DNA from: CALJFL01 sp039964455
GTDB lineage: Bacteria > Pseudomonadota > Gammaproteobacteria > Pseudomonadales > Halieaceae
Direction: 5' to 3'
NCBI GenBank assembly: GCA_039964455.1
Contig: JBDVXK010000012.1
Location: 496,001-560,000 of the forward strand
DNA length: 64,000 bases
Part shown: positions 17,249 through 26,742 of the stretch, piece after piece
Numbering within the stretch: position 1 is the stretch's first letter
How the letters are laid out: every line of letters starts with the position of its first letter
The notes under the pieces: model-generated
Databases searched by the model: none
What the model was told of the DNA's origin: nothing
What the model saw: the letters and a program-made list of their open reading frames with translations, nothing else
Program-made: the position numbers and the translations under genes

Positions 17249-18730
17249 ATGAAGCAGTCGCTACAGCTAAAACTCGGCCAGCAGCTGACCATGACACCTC
17301 AGCTGCAGCAGGCTATAAAACTGCTTCAGCTAAGCACGCTGGACCTGCAGCAGGAGATACAACTGGTTCTGGATAGCAATCCGATGCTGGAGGTAGCCGA
17401 AGAGGACATCGAGGACAGCGTTGCGGAACCTGCGGTCGAAGAACCCGTGACCGATGGCCCCATGGAAAGCCTGGAACTCAGCGCAGATGCCAGTGCCGAT
17501 ACTGTCGACAGCGACTGGGCAGCAGACTCAATCCCTGAGGATCTCCCTGTAGACACTCAATGGGAGGACCTGGTGCCCTCCTCTGCGCCCCCGCCAGCGG
17601 CGGCGGAATCAGACTACGACTTCGATGGCCGCAACAGCAGTACCAACAGCCTGCAGGACGAACTGCTCTGGCAGCTGGAGATGACCCGACTGTCTGATAC
17701 CGACCGGGTTATTGCACTGACCATCATCGATGCCACCGCCGACAATGGCAGACTGGAAGCCAGCGTTGAAGACATTCACGAGCAGCTGGCCGAAGAGCTG
17801 GAAATCGAACTGGACGAAGTCGTTGCAGTATTGCACCGGCTGCAGCGCTTCGAGCCCACCGGTGTCTGTTCTCGCGACCTGCGCGAGTGCCTGCTGATTC
17901 AGTTACAACAGCTGCCCGCCGATACGCCCTGGCTGGAACAGGCCCGCATACTGGTCAACCGCCACATCAGTCAACTGGGCAGCGGTGATTATGCACAGAT
18001 CCTGCGTCGCACCCGCCTCAAGGAGGAAGAGCTCAAAGAGGTATTGGCTCTGGTGCAAACACTGGACCCCTACCCCGGTGAATCGATTGGCGAGGACAGC
18101 ACCGAGTACATTGTGCCGGACGTATTTGTCAGCAAACGTAACGGCCGCTGGGTGGTAGAACTCAATCCGGATATCGCTCCCAGGCTGCGCATCAATGACG
18201 AATATGCCGGACTGATAAAACGTGCAGACACCAGTAGCGACAATACCTTTCTGCGAGATAACCTGCAGGAGGCGCGATGGTTCCTGAAAAGCCTGCACAG
18301 TCGCAACGAAACGCTGATGAAAGTAGCCAGTAAAATTGTCGAGCGGCAGCGAAATTTTCTCGAATACGGCGAAGAAGCGATGAAACCGCTGGTGCTGCAT
18401 GACATCGCCGAGGAAGTGGAGATGCACGAGTCAACCATTTCCAGGGTGACCACACGTAAATACATGCATACTCCCCGTGGTATCTTTGAGTTGAAGTATT
18501 TCTTTTCCAGTCACGTTGCCACAACATCGGGAGGCGAGTGCTCATCTACTGCTATTCGCGCTCTGATTCGAAAACTGGTCACCGCAGAGAATCCCCGCAA
18601 ACCGCTCAGCGACAACAAAATTACCCAGTTGCTGGAAGAACAGGGCATACAGGTGGCCAGGCGAACCGTAGCGAAATACCGGGACACGCTTTTTATACCG
18701 CCCTCTAACGAACGCAAGAGATTGGTCTAG
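17249..18730 (+). CDS. rpoN: RNA polymerase sigma-54 factor
   Basis: 493 residues. Region I is the glutamine-rich activator-interacting start (MKQSLQLKLGQQLTMTPQLQQAIKLLQLS), followed by a long acidic region II, the core-binding region III, a helix-turn-helix (HESTISRVTTRKYMHTPRGIFELKYFF) and the RpoN box ARRTVAKYRD that reads the -24 element. It directs transcription that needs ATP-driven activators. Followed by hpf-ptsN-rapZ-ptsO, the conserved rpoN cluster. Confidence 0.99.
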   Translation: MKQSLQLKLGQQLTMTPQLQQAIKLLQLSTLDLQQEIQLVLDSNPMLEVAEEDIEDSVAEPAVEEPVTDGPMESLELSADASADTVDSDWAADSIPEDLPVDTQWEDLVPSSAPPPAAAESDYDFDGRNSSTNSLQDELLWQLEMTRLSDTDRVIALTIIDATADNGRLEASVEDIHEQLAEELEIELDEVVAVLHRLQRFEPTGVCSRDLRECLLIQLQQLPADTPWLEQARILVNRHISQLGSGDYAQILRRTRLKEEELKEVLALVQTLDPYPGESIGEDSTEYIVPDVFVSKRNGRWVVELNPDIAPRLRINDEYAGLIKRADTSSDNTFLRDNLQEARWFLKSLHSRNETLMKVASKIVERQRNFLEYGEEAMKPLVLHDIAEEVEMHESTISRVTTRKYMHTPRGIFELKYFFSSHVATTSGGECSSTAIRALIRKLVTAENPRKPLSDNKITQLLEEQGIQVARRTVAKYRDTLFIPPSNERKRLV

Positions 18731-18807
18731 AATTATAGATACGCACAGTCAAAAAGAGTCAGTAAGCGGTGGCGAGCCACCGATAATCACCTGAAGAGGA
18801 AGTTCAA

Positions 18808-19095
18808 ATGCAATTAAACGTCAGCGGTCACCATGTAGAAGTGACAGAACCCCTGCGAGAATACGTCGAAAGCAAATTCGAGCGCCTGCAAAGGCACTTC
18901 GACCAGATAACCAATACTGAAGTCACTTTGATCGTAGAAAAGCTGGTCCAGAAAGCAGAGGCCACCATACACATTTCCGGGGCCGACATATTCGCCGCTG
19001 CAGAATCAGAAGACATGTACGCCGCAATTGATGCGCTTGCCGACAAGCTCGACCGGCAGCTTATTAAACACAAAGAAAAATCACGAGGCCACTGA
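18808..19095 (+). CDS. hpf: Ribosome hibernation promoting factor (short form)
   Basis: 95-residue HPF/YfiA-type protein that binds the 30S decoding centre and helps form inactive 100S ribosomes. It matches the family over MQLNVSGHHVEVTEPLREYVESKFERLQRHFD and DMYAAIDALADKLDRQLIKHKEK. It lacks the C-terminal dimerisation domain of the long form. AGAGGAAG precedes the ATG. Conserved position after rpoN. Confidence 0.97.
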   Translation: MQLNVSGHHVEVTEPLREYVESKFERLQRHFDQITNTEVTLIVEKLVQKAEATIHISGADIFAAAESEDMYAAIDALADKLDRQLIKHKEKSRGH

Positions 19096-19104
19096 CACTA
19101 CCTT

Positions 19105-19566
19105 ATGCAACAACTCGCTCAGTTACTGACCCCGGCACGAACCCTGTGCCGGGCACCGGGGATCAGTCGTAAACGCCTATTCGAAACTCTGTCCAGCGTG
19201 ATCGCACAAGATCAAATCTCGCTGCCATCCGAGGAAATTTTCAGCCAGCTTGTTGCCAGGGAGAAACTGGGCAGCACTGCGCTGGGCAAGGGTATCGCAA
19301 TACCTCACTGCCGCATTGAAAACTGTACTCACCCACTGGGTACGCTGGTGACCCTGCAGGACCCCATCGACTTCGATGCGCCCGACAACCAGCCGGTTGA
19401 TTTGCTGTTTGTCCTGCTAGTGCCGAATGAGGCACACCAGTTACACCTGGACATCCTGGCCAACGTGGCTGGCCTGTTTAGTCAGGACGAATTTTGCACC
19501 GCCCTGCGCGAGGCAGGTGATAACGCCGGACTGCACGACATAGCAACAAGCTGGCCAGAGCAGTAG
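19105..19566 (+). CDS. ptsN: Nitrogen PTS enzyme IIA (EIIA-Ntr)
   Basis: 153-residue EIIA of the fructose/mannitol type with no sugar permease partner. The phospho-accepting histidine lies in GIAIPHCRIENC. It receives phosphate from EI-Ntr and NPr and regulates potassium transport and other processes in E. coli. Nine bases after hpf and seven before rapZ, so the run is clearly an operon. Confidence 0.96.
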   Translation: MQQLAQLLTPARTLCRAPGISRKRLFETLSSVIAQDQISLPSEEIFSQLVAREKLGSTALGKGIAIPHCRIENCTHPLGTLVTLQDPIDFDAPDNQPVDLLFVLLVPNEAHQLHLDILANVAGLFSQDEFCTALREAGDNAGLHDIATSWPEQ

Positions 19567-19573
19567 GACAATT

Positions 19574-20428
19574 ATGCAACTCCTTATCATCAGCGGTCGA
19601 TCTGGCTCCGGCAAAAGTACGGCACTGCACCAACTCGAGGACGAGGGCTACTACTGCATAGACAACCTGCCCATCGCCCTGCTGCCGGCACTGGTGAGTG
19701 AGGCAAGCCGCGAAGAGTTCGAGCATTTCAAGGGCGCCGCTGTGTGTATTGATGCACGTAACGCCTGGAAAGACCTGGAAAACTTCAGCACCATTCTCGG
19801 GTCGCTCCCGGAGTCAGTTGAAACCCGGATTCTATTCCTGGATGCTCAGGATACTGCGCTGATAAAACGTTTCAGTGAAACACGCAGGCGTCACCCATTA
19901 AGCAGCAACGAAATTCCACTGGCCGAAGCTATTGAACGGGAACGCATACTACTGGAACCGATCGCCGCTGCGGCCTCGCTGGTTCTCGATACCAGCCAGC
20001 TGACAATCTACGATCTGCGTGATGCGATTCGTGAGCGCCTTGTTGGCGCCACCGCAGGTGTTATGTCAATTCTCATCCAGTCTTTTGGTTTTAAACGGGG
20101 AATCCCCGCGGATGCAGACCTAGTCTACGACCTGCGCATGCTGCCCAACCCGCACTGGGTCAAATCCCTGCGCCTGCAAACCGGCCTGGACCCCGACGTC
20201 GCTGAATTCCTGGAGGCGCAGGAGATCACCGGCGATTTTTACCGCGACGTCTGTCACTATCTGGATAATTGGCTACCCCATTACAGCAACAGTAATCGCA
20301 GCTACATGACGATTGCACTCGGTTGTACCGGTGGCCAACATAGGTCAGTATATTTGGCCAATAAACTGTTTCAACACTACAAGCAGCAGTACGCGCACAT
20401 CCACATCCGCCACAGGGAACTGCAATAG
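19574..20428 (+). CDS. rapZ: RNase adapter protein RapZ
   Basis: 284 residues, the E. coli length. N-terminal P-loop GRSGSGKST and a Walker B-like region; the C-terminal RNA-binding half includes SFGFKRGIPADADLVYDLRMLPNPHWV and the GCTGGQHRSVYLANKL motif. In E. coli RapZ delivers GlmZ sRNA to RNase E and so tunes glucosamine-6-phosphate synthesis. Between ptsN and ptsO as usual. Confidence 0.97.
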   Translation: MQLLIISGRSGSGKSTALHQLEDEGYYCIDNLPIALLPALVSEASREEFEHFKGAAVCIDARNAWKDLENFSTILGSLPESVETRILFLDAQDTALIKRFSETRRRHPLSSNEIPLAEAIERERILLEPIAAAASLVLDTSQLTIYDLRDAIRERLVGATAGVMSILIQSFGFKRGIPADADLVYDLRMLPNPHWVKSLRLQTGLDPDVAEFLEAQEITGDFYRDVCHYLDNWLPHYSNSNRSYMTIALGCTGGQHRSVYLANKLFQHYKQQYAHIHIRHRELQ

Positions 20429-20438
20429 CAGCCAGCAC

Positions 20439-20708
20439 GTGATTCAGACTCAGGTAACTATCGTAAACAAACTCGGCCTGCACGCTCGTGCTGCAGCAAA
20501 ATTTGTAGGCTGTGCCTCGTCTTTCTCCAGTTCGATACAAGCGGGCAAAGCGGGCAACCTGGTCGACGGCAAGAGCATTATGTCAGTGATGATGCTGGCC
20601 GCAGGCAAGGGCACCGAGCTGGACCTGCACATTGACGGCAGTGATGAACATGCCGCGCTAGAGGCGCTGACAGCGTTAATTGCCGACCGATTCGGTGAAG
20701 ACGAGTAA
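20439..20708 (+). CDS. ptsO: Phosphocarrier protein NPr
   Basis: HPr-like phosphocarrier of the nitrogen PTS, 89 residues from a GTG at 20439. The phospho-histidine is in VNKLGLHARAAAKFV and the regulatory-serine region is VDGKSIMSVMMLAAGKGTELDL. Longer in-frame readings start inside rapZ and are not credible. Ends the rpoN-hpf-ptsN-rapZ-ptsO cluster; 108 bases follow before mgtE. Confidence 0.95.
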   Translation: MIQTQVTIVNKLGLHARAAAKFVGCASSFSSSIQAGKAGNLVDGKSIMSVMMLAAGKGTELDLHIDGSDEHAALEALTALIADRFGEDE

Positions 20709-20816
20709 TACTGCCGAAAGCAACTACCCTTCAGCCGTTGTTGTAACCCTGCGTTTACCGGATAATTAACCCCTCACGCAGATATGCGCTGACACCGATC
20801 ATCGCGGACTCTAACA

Positions 20817-22169
20817 ATGGCGCACGCTACAGACACGACACAGAAGCAACTGGACAAGCTGTCGCTGGCGCTAGAGAGCGGCACGCTGGTCGACGTGCGT
20901 CGTATGCTCAATGGCTTATCCCCTCCTGATGTCGCCCACCTCATTGAGTCATCCCCACCCAGGGTACGCCACGCACTGTGGAAGATGGTTGAGGTTAAAC
21001 GCGAGGGCGAAGTTCTCAACGAACTGAGCGATGAGTTGCAGTCTCACTTCCTGGGTGACATGGATGCAGCCGAAGTCGCCCAGATTACCGAGAGTATGGA
21101 GGACGACGATGTCGCCGATATCCTCCAGCAACTGCCAGACAGGGTAACTCGCGAAGTACTGGACGCCATGGACCAACAGGACCGCGCGCGACTGGAACGG
21201 GTGATGCACTTCCCGGACGACTGCGCCGGCGGCTTGATGAATACCGACACCATTACCATTCGCGCCAGGCTGACACTGGAGGTGGTGCTACGCTATCTGC
21301 GCAGGCATGAAGAAATTCCTGCGATGACCGACAACCTCATTGTGGTCAATCGTAACGACCAGTACATAGGCCTGCTGCCACTGCGGACCCTGCTTGTCTC
21401 TGACCCCTCGGCATCTGTTCGGGAAATGATGCAAACCGATGTTGAACCTATTCCGGTCTACCTGCCCGACGATGAGGTGGCGAGACTGTTTGAACGCAAC
21501 GACTGGGTATCCGCCCCGGTGGTAGACGAAAGCGGCAAGCTGATGGGGCGAATCACCATTGATGATGTGGTGGATGTAATACGCGAGGACGCAGACCACT
21601 CACTGATGTCCATGGCCGGACTGGATGAGGACGAGGACACCTTTGCGCCTCTTATGAAGGCGGCACCGAGGCGGGCAATCTGGCTGGGCGTAAATCTGAT
21701 TACCGCCTTTATCGCCGCCTCGGTGATCAACATGTTCCAGGGCACCATCGAAAAGGTCGTCGCGCTGGCAGTACTCATGCCCATCGTCGCTTCTATGGGC
21801 GGTGTAGCAGGCACCCAGACATTAACCGTATTAGTGCGAGGCATCGCCCTCGGCCAGGTCACTCGTTCTAATCAGGTGTACCTCATTATCCGTGAACTGA
21901 TGATAGGAGCACTCAATGGAATGCTCTGGGCGGGTGTGGTCGCCGTTGCCGCCTCATTATGGTTCGACGACTGGAGCATCGGGTTTATTATCGCGGCTGC
22001 GATGGTAATTAACCTGGTAACTGCGGGACTGAGCGGCGCACTGGTTCCGCTGGCCATGAAGAAGCTGCGCATAGACCCGGCACTTGCCGGCGGCGTTGTT
22101 CTGACCACGGTCACCGATGTGGTCGGCTTTGTATCATTCCTGGGACTGGCGACTATTTTTTATGCCTGA
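20817..22169 (+). CDS. mgtE: Magnesium transporter MgtE
   Basis: 450 residues: N-terminal superhelical MgtE-N domain (~10-125), two CBS domains (~135-255) that sense magnesium and close the pore, a connecting helix, and five C-terminal membrane helices (~285-450) with the family pore motif (PIVASMGGVAGTQTLTVLVRG). The domain order and length match the Thermus MgtE channel. Its 3' end overlaps darP by eight bases. Confidence 0.96.
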   Translation: MAHATDTTQKQLDKLSLALESGTLVDVRRMLNGLSPPDVAHLIESSPPRVRHALWKMVEVKREGEVLNELSDELQSHFLGDMDAAEVAQITESMEDDDVADILQQLPDRVTREVLDAMDQQDRARLERVMHFPDDCAGGLMNTDTITIRARLTLEVVLRYLRRHEEIPAMTDNLIVVNRNDQYIGLLPLRTLLVSDPSASVREMMQTDVEPIPVYLPDDEVARLFERNDWVSAPVVDESGKLMGRITIDDVVDVIREDADHSLMSMAGLDEDEDTFAPLMKAAPRRAIWLGVNLITAFIAASVINMFQGTIEKVVALAVLMPIVASMGGVAGTQTLTVLVRGIALGQVTRSNQVYLIIRELMIGALNGMLWAGVVAVAASLWFDDWSIGFIIAAAMVINLVTAGLSGALVPLAMKKLRIDPALAGGVVLTTVTDVVGFVSFLGLATIFYA

Positions 22170-22689
22170 TTATAAAGACAATGCAGATGCCGAGGATGAG
22201 TTACTCCCGCCCAGTAAGTCTGCCCTTAAACGGCAGATGACGGCACTGCAGCAGTTGGGCGAATCGCTGGTCGCACTCAGTGACAAACAATTACAAAATA
22301 TTCCTATCGAAGAAGATGGACTGAAGATAGCGATTGCCGAGACCAAACGTATTTCTTCCAACAGCGCCAGACGTCGCCACATGCAATACATTGGCAAGCT
22401 CATGCGCAACATAGACCCGGCACCCATTGAAGCCGCGCTTAACGCATTGTATGCCAGCCGGCAGGCCAACACCGATTCGTTTCACGAACTCGAGGTACAG
22501 CGCGACCTGATACTGGCAGAAGGCGACAAAGGGATACAACAGGTCATGGAACGCTGGCCTACGGCAGAGCGGCAACAATTGCGCCAACTGCTGCTACAAC
22601 ACCAGCGCGAGCAACAAAACGGCAAACCACCGGCAGCCAGCCGCAAACTCTTCCGCTACCTGCGCGAATTGCAAGAGGCCGCCGACTGA
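22162..22689 (+). CDS. darP: Ribosome biogenesis factor DarP (YjgA, DUF615)
   Basis: 175 residues from the ATG at 22162, which overlaps the mgtE stop. Family features: LPPSKSALKRQMTALQQLGESL near the N-terminus, ARRRHMQYIGKLMRNID in the middle, and the C-terminal RKLFRYLREL. The E. coli protein acts late in 50S assembly. In Pseudomonas darP lies between tldD and pmbA; neither is present here. It ends four bases from the converging yhdP. Confidence 0.94.
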   Translation: MPDYKDNADAEDELLPPSKSALKRQMTALQQLGESLVALSDKQLQNIPIEEDGLKIAIAETKRISSNSARRRHMQYIGKLMRNIDPAPIEAALNALYASRQANTDSFHELEVQRDLILAEGDKGIQQVMERWPTAERQQLRQLLLQHQREQQNGKPPAASRKLFRYLRELQEAAD

Positions 22690-22693
22690 GTCG

Positions 22694-25600
22694 CTATTCT
22701 CGATTCAGCTCAGCTTCCTTCCCAACGGATTTCGCGACTCCCGGCTCGGGAAGCTCTGCTGATGTTTCATCAGCCTGAGGTTCATTCGCCCTTGCCTTTT
22801 CATCCGGCGCATTGGGATCTGTAGCCTCGCTGATCAATACAGGGGCGGAGGCACTATCGAACACCCTGTCGAACTCAACCTCAGGATCGTCGAGATTACC
22901 GGTGATCTTGTAGACGCCGCTGGAGAAACGATTCACCTGTTTCTCGAAAACTTTGCTTACGACAAAAACACCCGCTGCGACCGGCAGCCCAACCGCAAGC
23001 GCTGCCACCCAGGGAAGATTATTTGCAACCGGCAAGGTCACCACCAGTTCACCGTCTACCGTCTGGGGCTCAGGATCATTATCCAGGTCAATCAGACCGG
23101 AGAAGCGAAAGCCGCTGGAAGCGCCCTTCACATTAATCGCATCAACCTCCAGCGTACCGCCGTGCAGGTGTGCCTCTGCATCAACCGAATCAAACGGCAC
23201 CCCCGACTCAAACATGTGGCTAAGGCTCAGTCGTCGCACAACACCGGCAAAGTTCAGCAAGCTGACCACCCGCAAGGTTCCCGAGGCGCCCTCGGGAGCA
23301 TCCAGAAAGCGACCCTCTCGCGCCTTCAGCAGCACCTCACCCTGAGAGTCAGGCAATGAAAAATTCTGCGGTCCACCCGGCCACTCAAGATCCAGCTTCA
23401 GAGTGCCCTTACGAGACTCCAGCACCCGCTGATAATCAAGGCTTGCAAATACCTCACCCAGATCGGCAAAGTTAAACTTGGCAGCCAGCTGACTACGGGC
23501 GGGGACCCCCTGCTGCCAACTGAAAACACCAGGCGCCTCGGGCGTGAGTAACAGCCCGCCTATGTCAGCCGTAATATCTCTCGCCCACAAGGTCTCACCC
23601 TCGGTGGACAACTGGAAATCAAGCTCACCAAGTAACAGCTGATCGTTGCTCAGCGCGGCAATCGACACCGCCAGATCCGGCAGCTGCAATGGCGGACCCG
23701 GCTCAGCTTGCTCGCTGCCGCTAAGGTTGTTCAGGCCGGCAATATTGACGCGTTCGATATCCAGACTGCCCGACGCCATCTCGGGACTCAGGTCAAGCTC
23801 GCCCTTGAACCAACTGTTTTCGGCGGCCAGCCACCAGGGAGCACCGGGGCCATCCTGGCGAAGACTCAGCAGCACATCGGAAAACTCCTGACCCCAAACG
23901 CGCAACCGCTCTACCCGCAAAGCCTCAATCTCCAGCGCAATACCATTTGAGGGTAGCTCCTCACCTGCGACTGAATCCGCCGTTCCCATTCCAAAATAGC
24001 GATCAATAAAATCGCGCCATTGCGCTTCATCAACCAGGCCCGCATGCCCACCTACCAATAGACGATCAGGGCTGACCGGAATACTGTCCGCACCAAAGGC
24101 CAGCGATGCACCCGAGAGGCCGCCGCCCGACAGGTCCAATGCCAGCTGAAGAGCATAATCGGCATTCAGTGACAGCACCATTGCCTCGGCGCCTAACGGC
24201 AGACTGAATGATAGAGGTAGCGCCTGCTCAGGCGGCTTATCAAAGGGCTCGGGTAACTCGAGTGCCACTCCAACGAGCTCTGTTTTACCGGTGAGCAACG
24301 GTACCTCACCCGGCTGAATCGTGACCAGCGCGTCGACTGCGGCTGTCCCTTGCGCAAAGGCGAGTTGCGAAAGCTTCTGCCATTCACTGATCGCTGCGAC
24401 CTCAACATTTCCCTGCAAACTCACTTGTACCGGCGACACCTTGGGGTCGTAGTTCGCATCGGGGGCCAGCTGGTCGACGCCGCCCTGGTTTATGTCCGCT
24501 AGCAAGGGTCTCCCCCACAAGTTTGCAGTCAAGTTGGCAGCAGACAGGCCGCGGGCCGTGCTGTAAGCCAGATCGCCAGTCACCCCGGTGAGCGGCAGCT
24601 CGCCGGGTCGTATCAACAAATCTACATCCCGCAGACCAGCTTCCACGTTGACAACAGGTGGTTCCGAGACATCACCCAGGTTCATTTGTAAGTCCAGGGC
24701 AGTTGTCAGCTCCCCCGTCATCGTCCAGTCGCTAAATACACTCCCAAGGATGCGCGTTAGCGGAGAGTTATTAATCACCCTTAGCCCATCAGCAGCCTCA
24801 CCGCGCATAGTGCCGCTCAATGCCAGGCGCATCTGTTTATTGGCGCCCAGCCAGGCTTCTGCCGACAGGTAATCTATATCGGTCTCAAATAATCTTGCCT
24901 TCTCGGCCCACACGCTCACATTGGTATCGTTTATCAGCACAAGGCCAGCCAGCTTGTTAACCTCGGGCCACTCGGGGTGATAGTTAAGTTGCGTGTCCGA
25001 AACATCAAAGAACAGCTGAACGGTACGATGCTGAGGTGAGGTTTTGCGCAAAGCGCCGCGCCAGAGAAAGGCACCGGTTTCCACTTTCCCTTCGCCCAGG
25101 CTGCGGCGCAACCAGCCCAACAGCGACTCATTCAATGTATAAGGGACATACTTGGTTCGGTGGATGGGGTGGCTGTCCTGCAGACCGACCAGCAGCTCCA
25201 TCTCAATACCCACAGGTGTCTTGCTGAAGGGCACATCAAGGCCGAACAGGGCCTGCGCTGTACCCTCCACTCCCGAGGCGGTCAGTAGGCCACTGGTAAG
25301 GGATAGCCCCTCTTTGTCCCAGTCGATGTTGATCGTGCCGTATAGCTCATCGTAGAACAGCGCGTCGTTATACAGGGCGGGAAAATCGAGACTGAACTGC
25401 TGACTGTCGACCACCACCTCACCGCTTCCGGGCCGCAGGTTGAGATACCCCTGCCCCGACTTGACCCCGGGAGCGCCCTTCCAGGACTGCACCGCAACCT
25501 CTTCGAAATTAGCCTCGAGGTTCCAGTTGCGCGATAAATCACGATAGTCGTCCAGGCTGAACTGCACTCGCCGCAGCCACCCCTCGGCCTGCAAGGTCGC

Positions 25601-26701
25601 CAGCACGTCCGCCAGTTTAGGTGGCATCACCGCCAGATCAACGGCAATCGCATTGACCTGCGCCAGCTGCACCTGCGCCGCCCGCAAGCGCAGGGAGTCC
25701 CCCCAGCTATCCAGTTGAACCCTGGGTAACTCCAGGCTGACACCGCCCTTAACCAGTACAATATCGCTGGCAAAAACGGTCCAGCGATTCCGCTGCTGCT
25801 GCAAGGTAGCCTGCAATGCCAAACTGTCGACGGGAATGGAAAGCTCTTTCTCGATCAGGTTTATAGCCAGTTGATCAGCTCGCAGGGTCGCTTCGATGGT
25901 GGGCTCGCCCAGCTTCCAGTTCACCCAGGCTGCTGCAGACACCGCTCCGTCAACCTGAACTTTACTCGTGGCGGTCGCCGGCAAAAGGTCACGAACCGCT
26001 GTCAGCGACGGCATATCGACCTCGAGATAAAGCTCGCCATTGTAGGTTCGAGAATCAAAAGGATTACCCACGCCCTCGGCACGGGCAGAAATTACGGTGC
26101 CAGTCGTTGATAGCAGCCGCGCACCAAGGCGTCGGTGAATCCCCTCGCGATCAAGCTGCAAGTCAAGGTCCAGTGAGCGCCGCTCGCCCCCGGGCAAACT
26201 GATCGTCAGAAGGTTGTCGACCAGCACGACCTGTTCGACATTCTCAAGAAAGCCCTCCAGCCAGGCTCCAAACTCGCCCCTGCCGCCTGCAAAACCGGTA
26301 ATCCTGAAACGGCCGTCTTCCTTGATTTCTCCCTGCAGGCTTAGCCCCGTCAGCTCAAGGCGATATCCTTGCAGACTGCCCGTTCGCAGCGATTCAAATG
26401 TATCCAGCGCCAGCTTGCCCTGATCCAGCGCAATGGGCGCATCGGTACCGTCGGGAAGCGTAAGGCGCAATCCACGCAGCACAAGCTCAGGGGTGAAAGA
26501 ATGCCACTCTCCACTGATTTCCTCCGCTTCGATCCGAAACGGCAGCCTGGCGTTGAGGCGAGTCAGAATATCGTCCTTGTAGCCCCCGACGGTGGACATC
26601 AGAAACCGGCCCAGACTGACGTAGACAGCAAGAATCACGACACTGGCAACCAGCGTGATCCAGAGTATTCTGCTCAGTTTGTGAAAGTAGGTATGTTCCA
26701 A
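22694..26701 (-). CDS. yhdP: YhdP family AsmA-like envelope lipid-transport protein
   Basis: 1335 residues, somewhat longer than E. coli YhdP (~1266). A single N-terminal membrane helix (ILWITLVASVVILAVYVSLG) is followed by a very long periplasmic beta-rich region of AsmA/TamB type and a C-terminal segment with FRFSGLIDLDNDPEPQTVDGELVVTLPVANNLPWVAALAVGLPVAAGVFVVSKV, a family hallmark. YhdP, TamB and YdbH form bridges thought to move phospholipid to the outer membrane. The end is a variable acidic tail. It follows rng by about 40 bases. Confidence 0.93.
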   Translation of the reverse strand: MEHTYFHKLSRILWITLVASVVILAVYVSLGRFLMSTVGGYKDDILTRLNARLPFRIEAEEISGEWHSFTPELVLRGLRLTLPDGTDAPIALDQGKLALDTFESLRTGSLQGYRLELTGLSLQGEIKEDGRFRITGFAGGRGEFGAWLEGFLENVEQVVLVDNLLTISLPGGERRSLDLDLQLDREGIHRRLGARLLSTTGTVISARAEGVGNPFDSRTYNGELYLEVDMPSLTAVRDLLPATATSKVQVDGAVSAAAWVNWKLGEPTIEATLRADQLAINLIEKELSIPVDSLALQATLQQQRNRWTVFASDIVLVKGGVSLELPRVQLDSWGDSLRLRAAQVQLAQVNAIAVDLAVMPPKLADVLATLQAEGWLRRVQFSLDDYRDLSRNWNLEANFEEVAVQSWKGAPGVKSGQGYLNLRPGSGEVVVDSQQFSLDFPALYNDALFYDELYGTINIDWDKEGLSLTSGLLTASGVEGTAQALFGLDVPFSKTPVGIEMELLVGLQDSHPIHRTKYVPYTLNESLLGWLRRSLGEGKVETGAFLWRGALRKTSPQHRTVQLFFDVSDTQLNYHPEWPEVNKLAGLVLINDTNVSVWAEKARLFETDIDYLSAEAWLGANKQMRLALSGTMRGEAADGLRVINNSPLTRILGSVFSDWTMTGELTTALDLQMNLGDVSEPPVVNVEAGLRDVDLLIRPGELPLTGVTGDLAYSTARGLSAANLTANLWGRPLLADINQGGVDQLAPDANYDPKVSPVQVSLQGNVEVAAISEWQKLSQLAFAQGTAAVDALVTIQPGEVPLLTGKTELVGVALELPEPFDKPPEQALPLSFSLPLGAEAMVLSLNADYALQLALDLSGGGLSGASLAFGADSIPVSPDRLLVGGHAGLVDEAQWRDFIDRYFGMGTADSVAGEELPSNGIALEIEALRVERLRVWGQEFSDVLLSLRQDGPGAPWWLAAENSWFKGELDLSPEMASGSLDIERVNIAGLNNLSGSEQAEPGPPLQLPDLAVSIAALSNDQLLLGELDFQLSTEGETLWARDITADIGGLLLTPEAPGVFSWQQGVPARSQLAAKFNFADLGEVFASLDYQRVLESRKGTLKLDLEWPGGPQNFSLPDSQGEVLLKAREGRFLDAPEGASGTLRVVSLLNFAGVVRRLSLSHMFESGVPFDSVDAEAHLHGGTLEVDAINVKGASSGFRFSGLIDLDNDPEPQTVDGELVVTLPVANNLPWVAALAVGLPVAAGVFVVSKVFEKQVNRFSSGVYKITGNLDDPEVEFDRVFDSASAPVLISEATDPNAPDEKARANEPQADETSAELPEPGVAKSVGKEAELNRE

Positions 26702-26742
26702 TCGTCTTCTCGAGCCATTCGGGTAAGGGTTTGCCCTACCTG

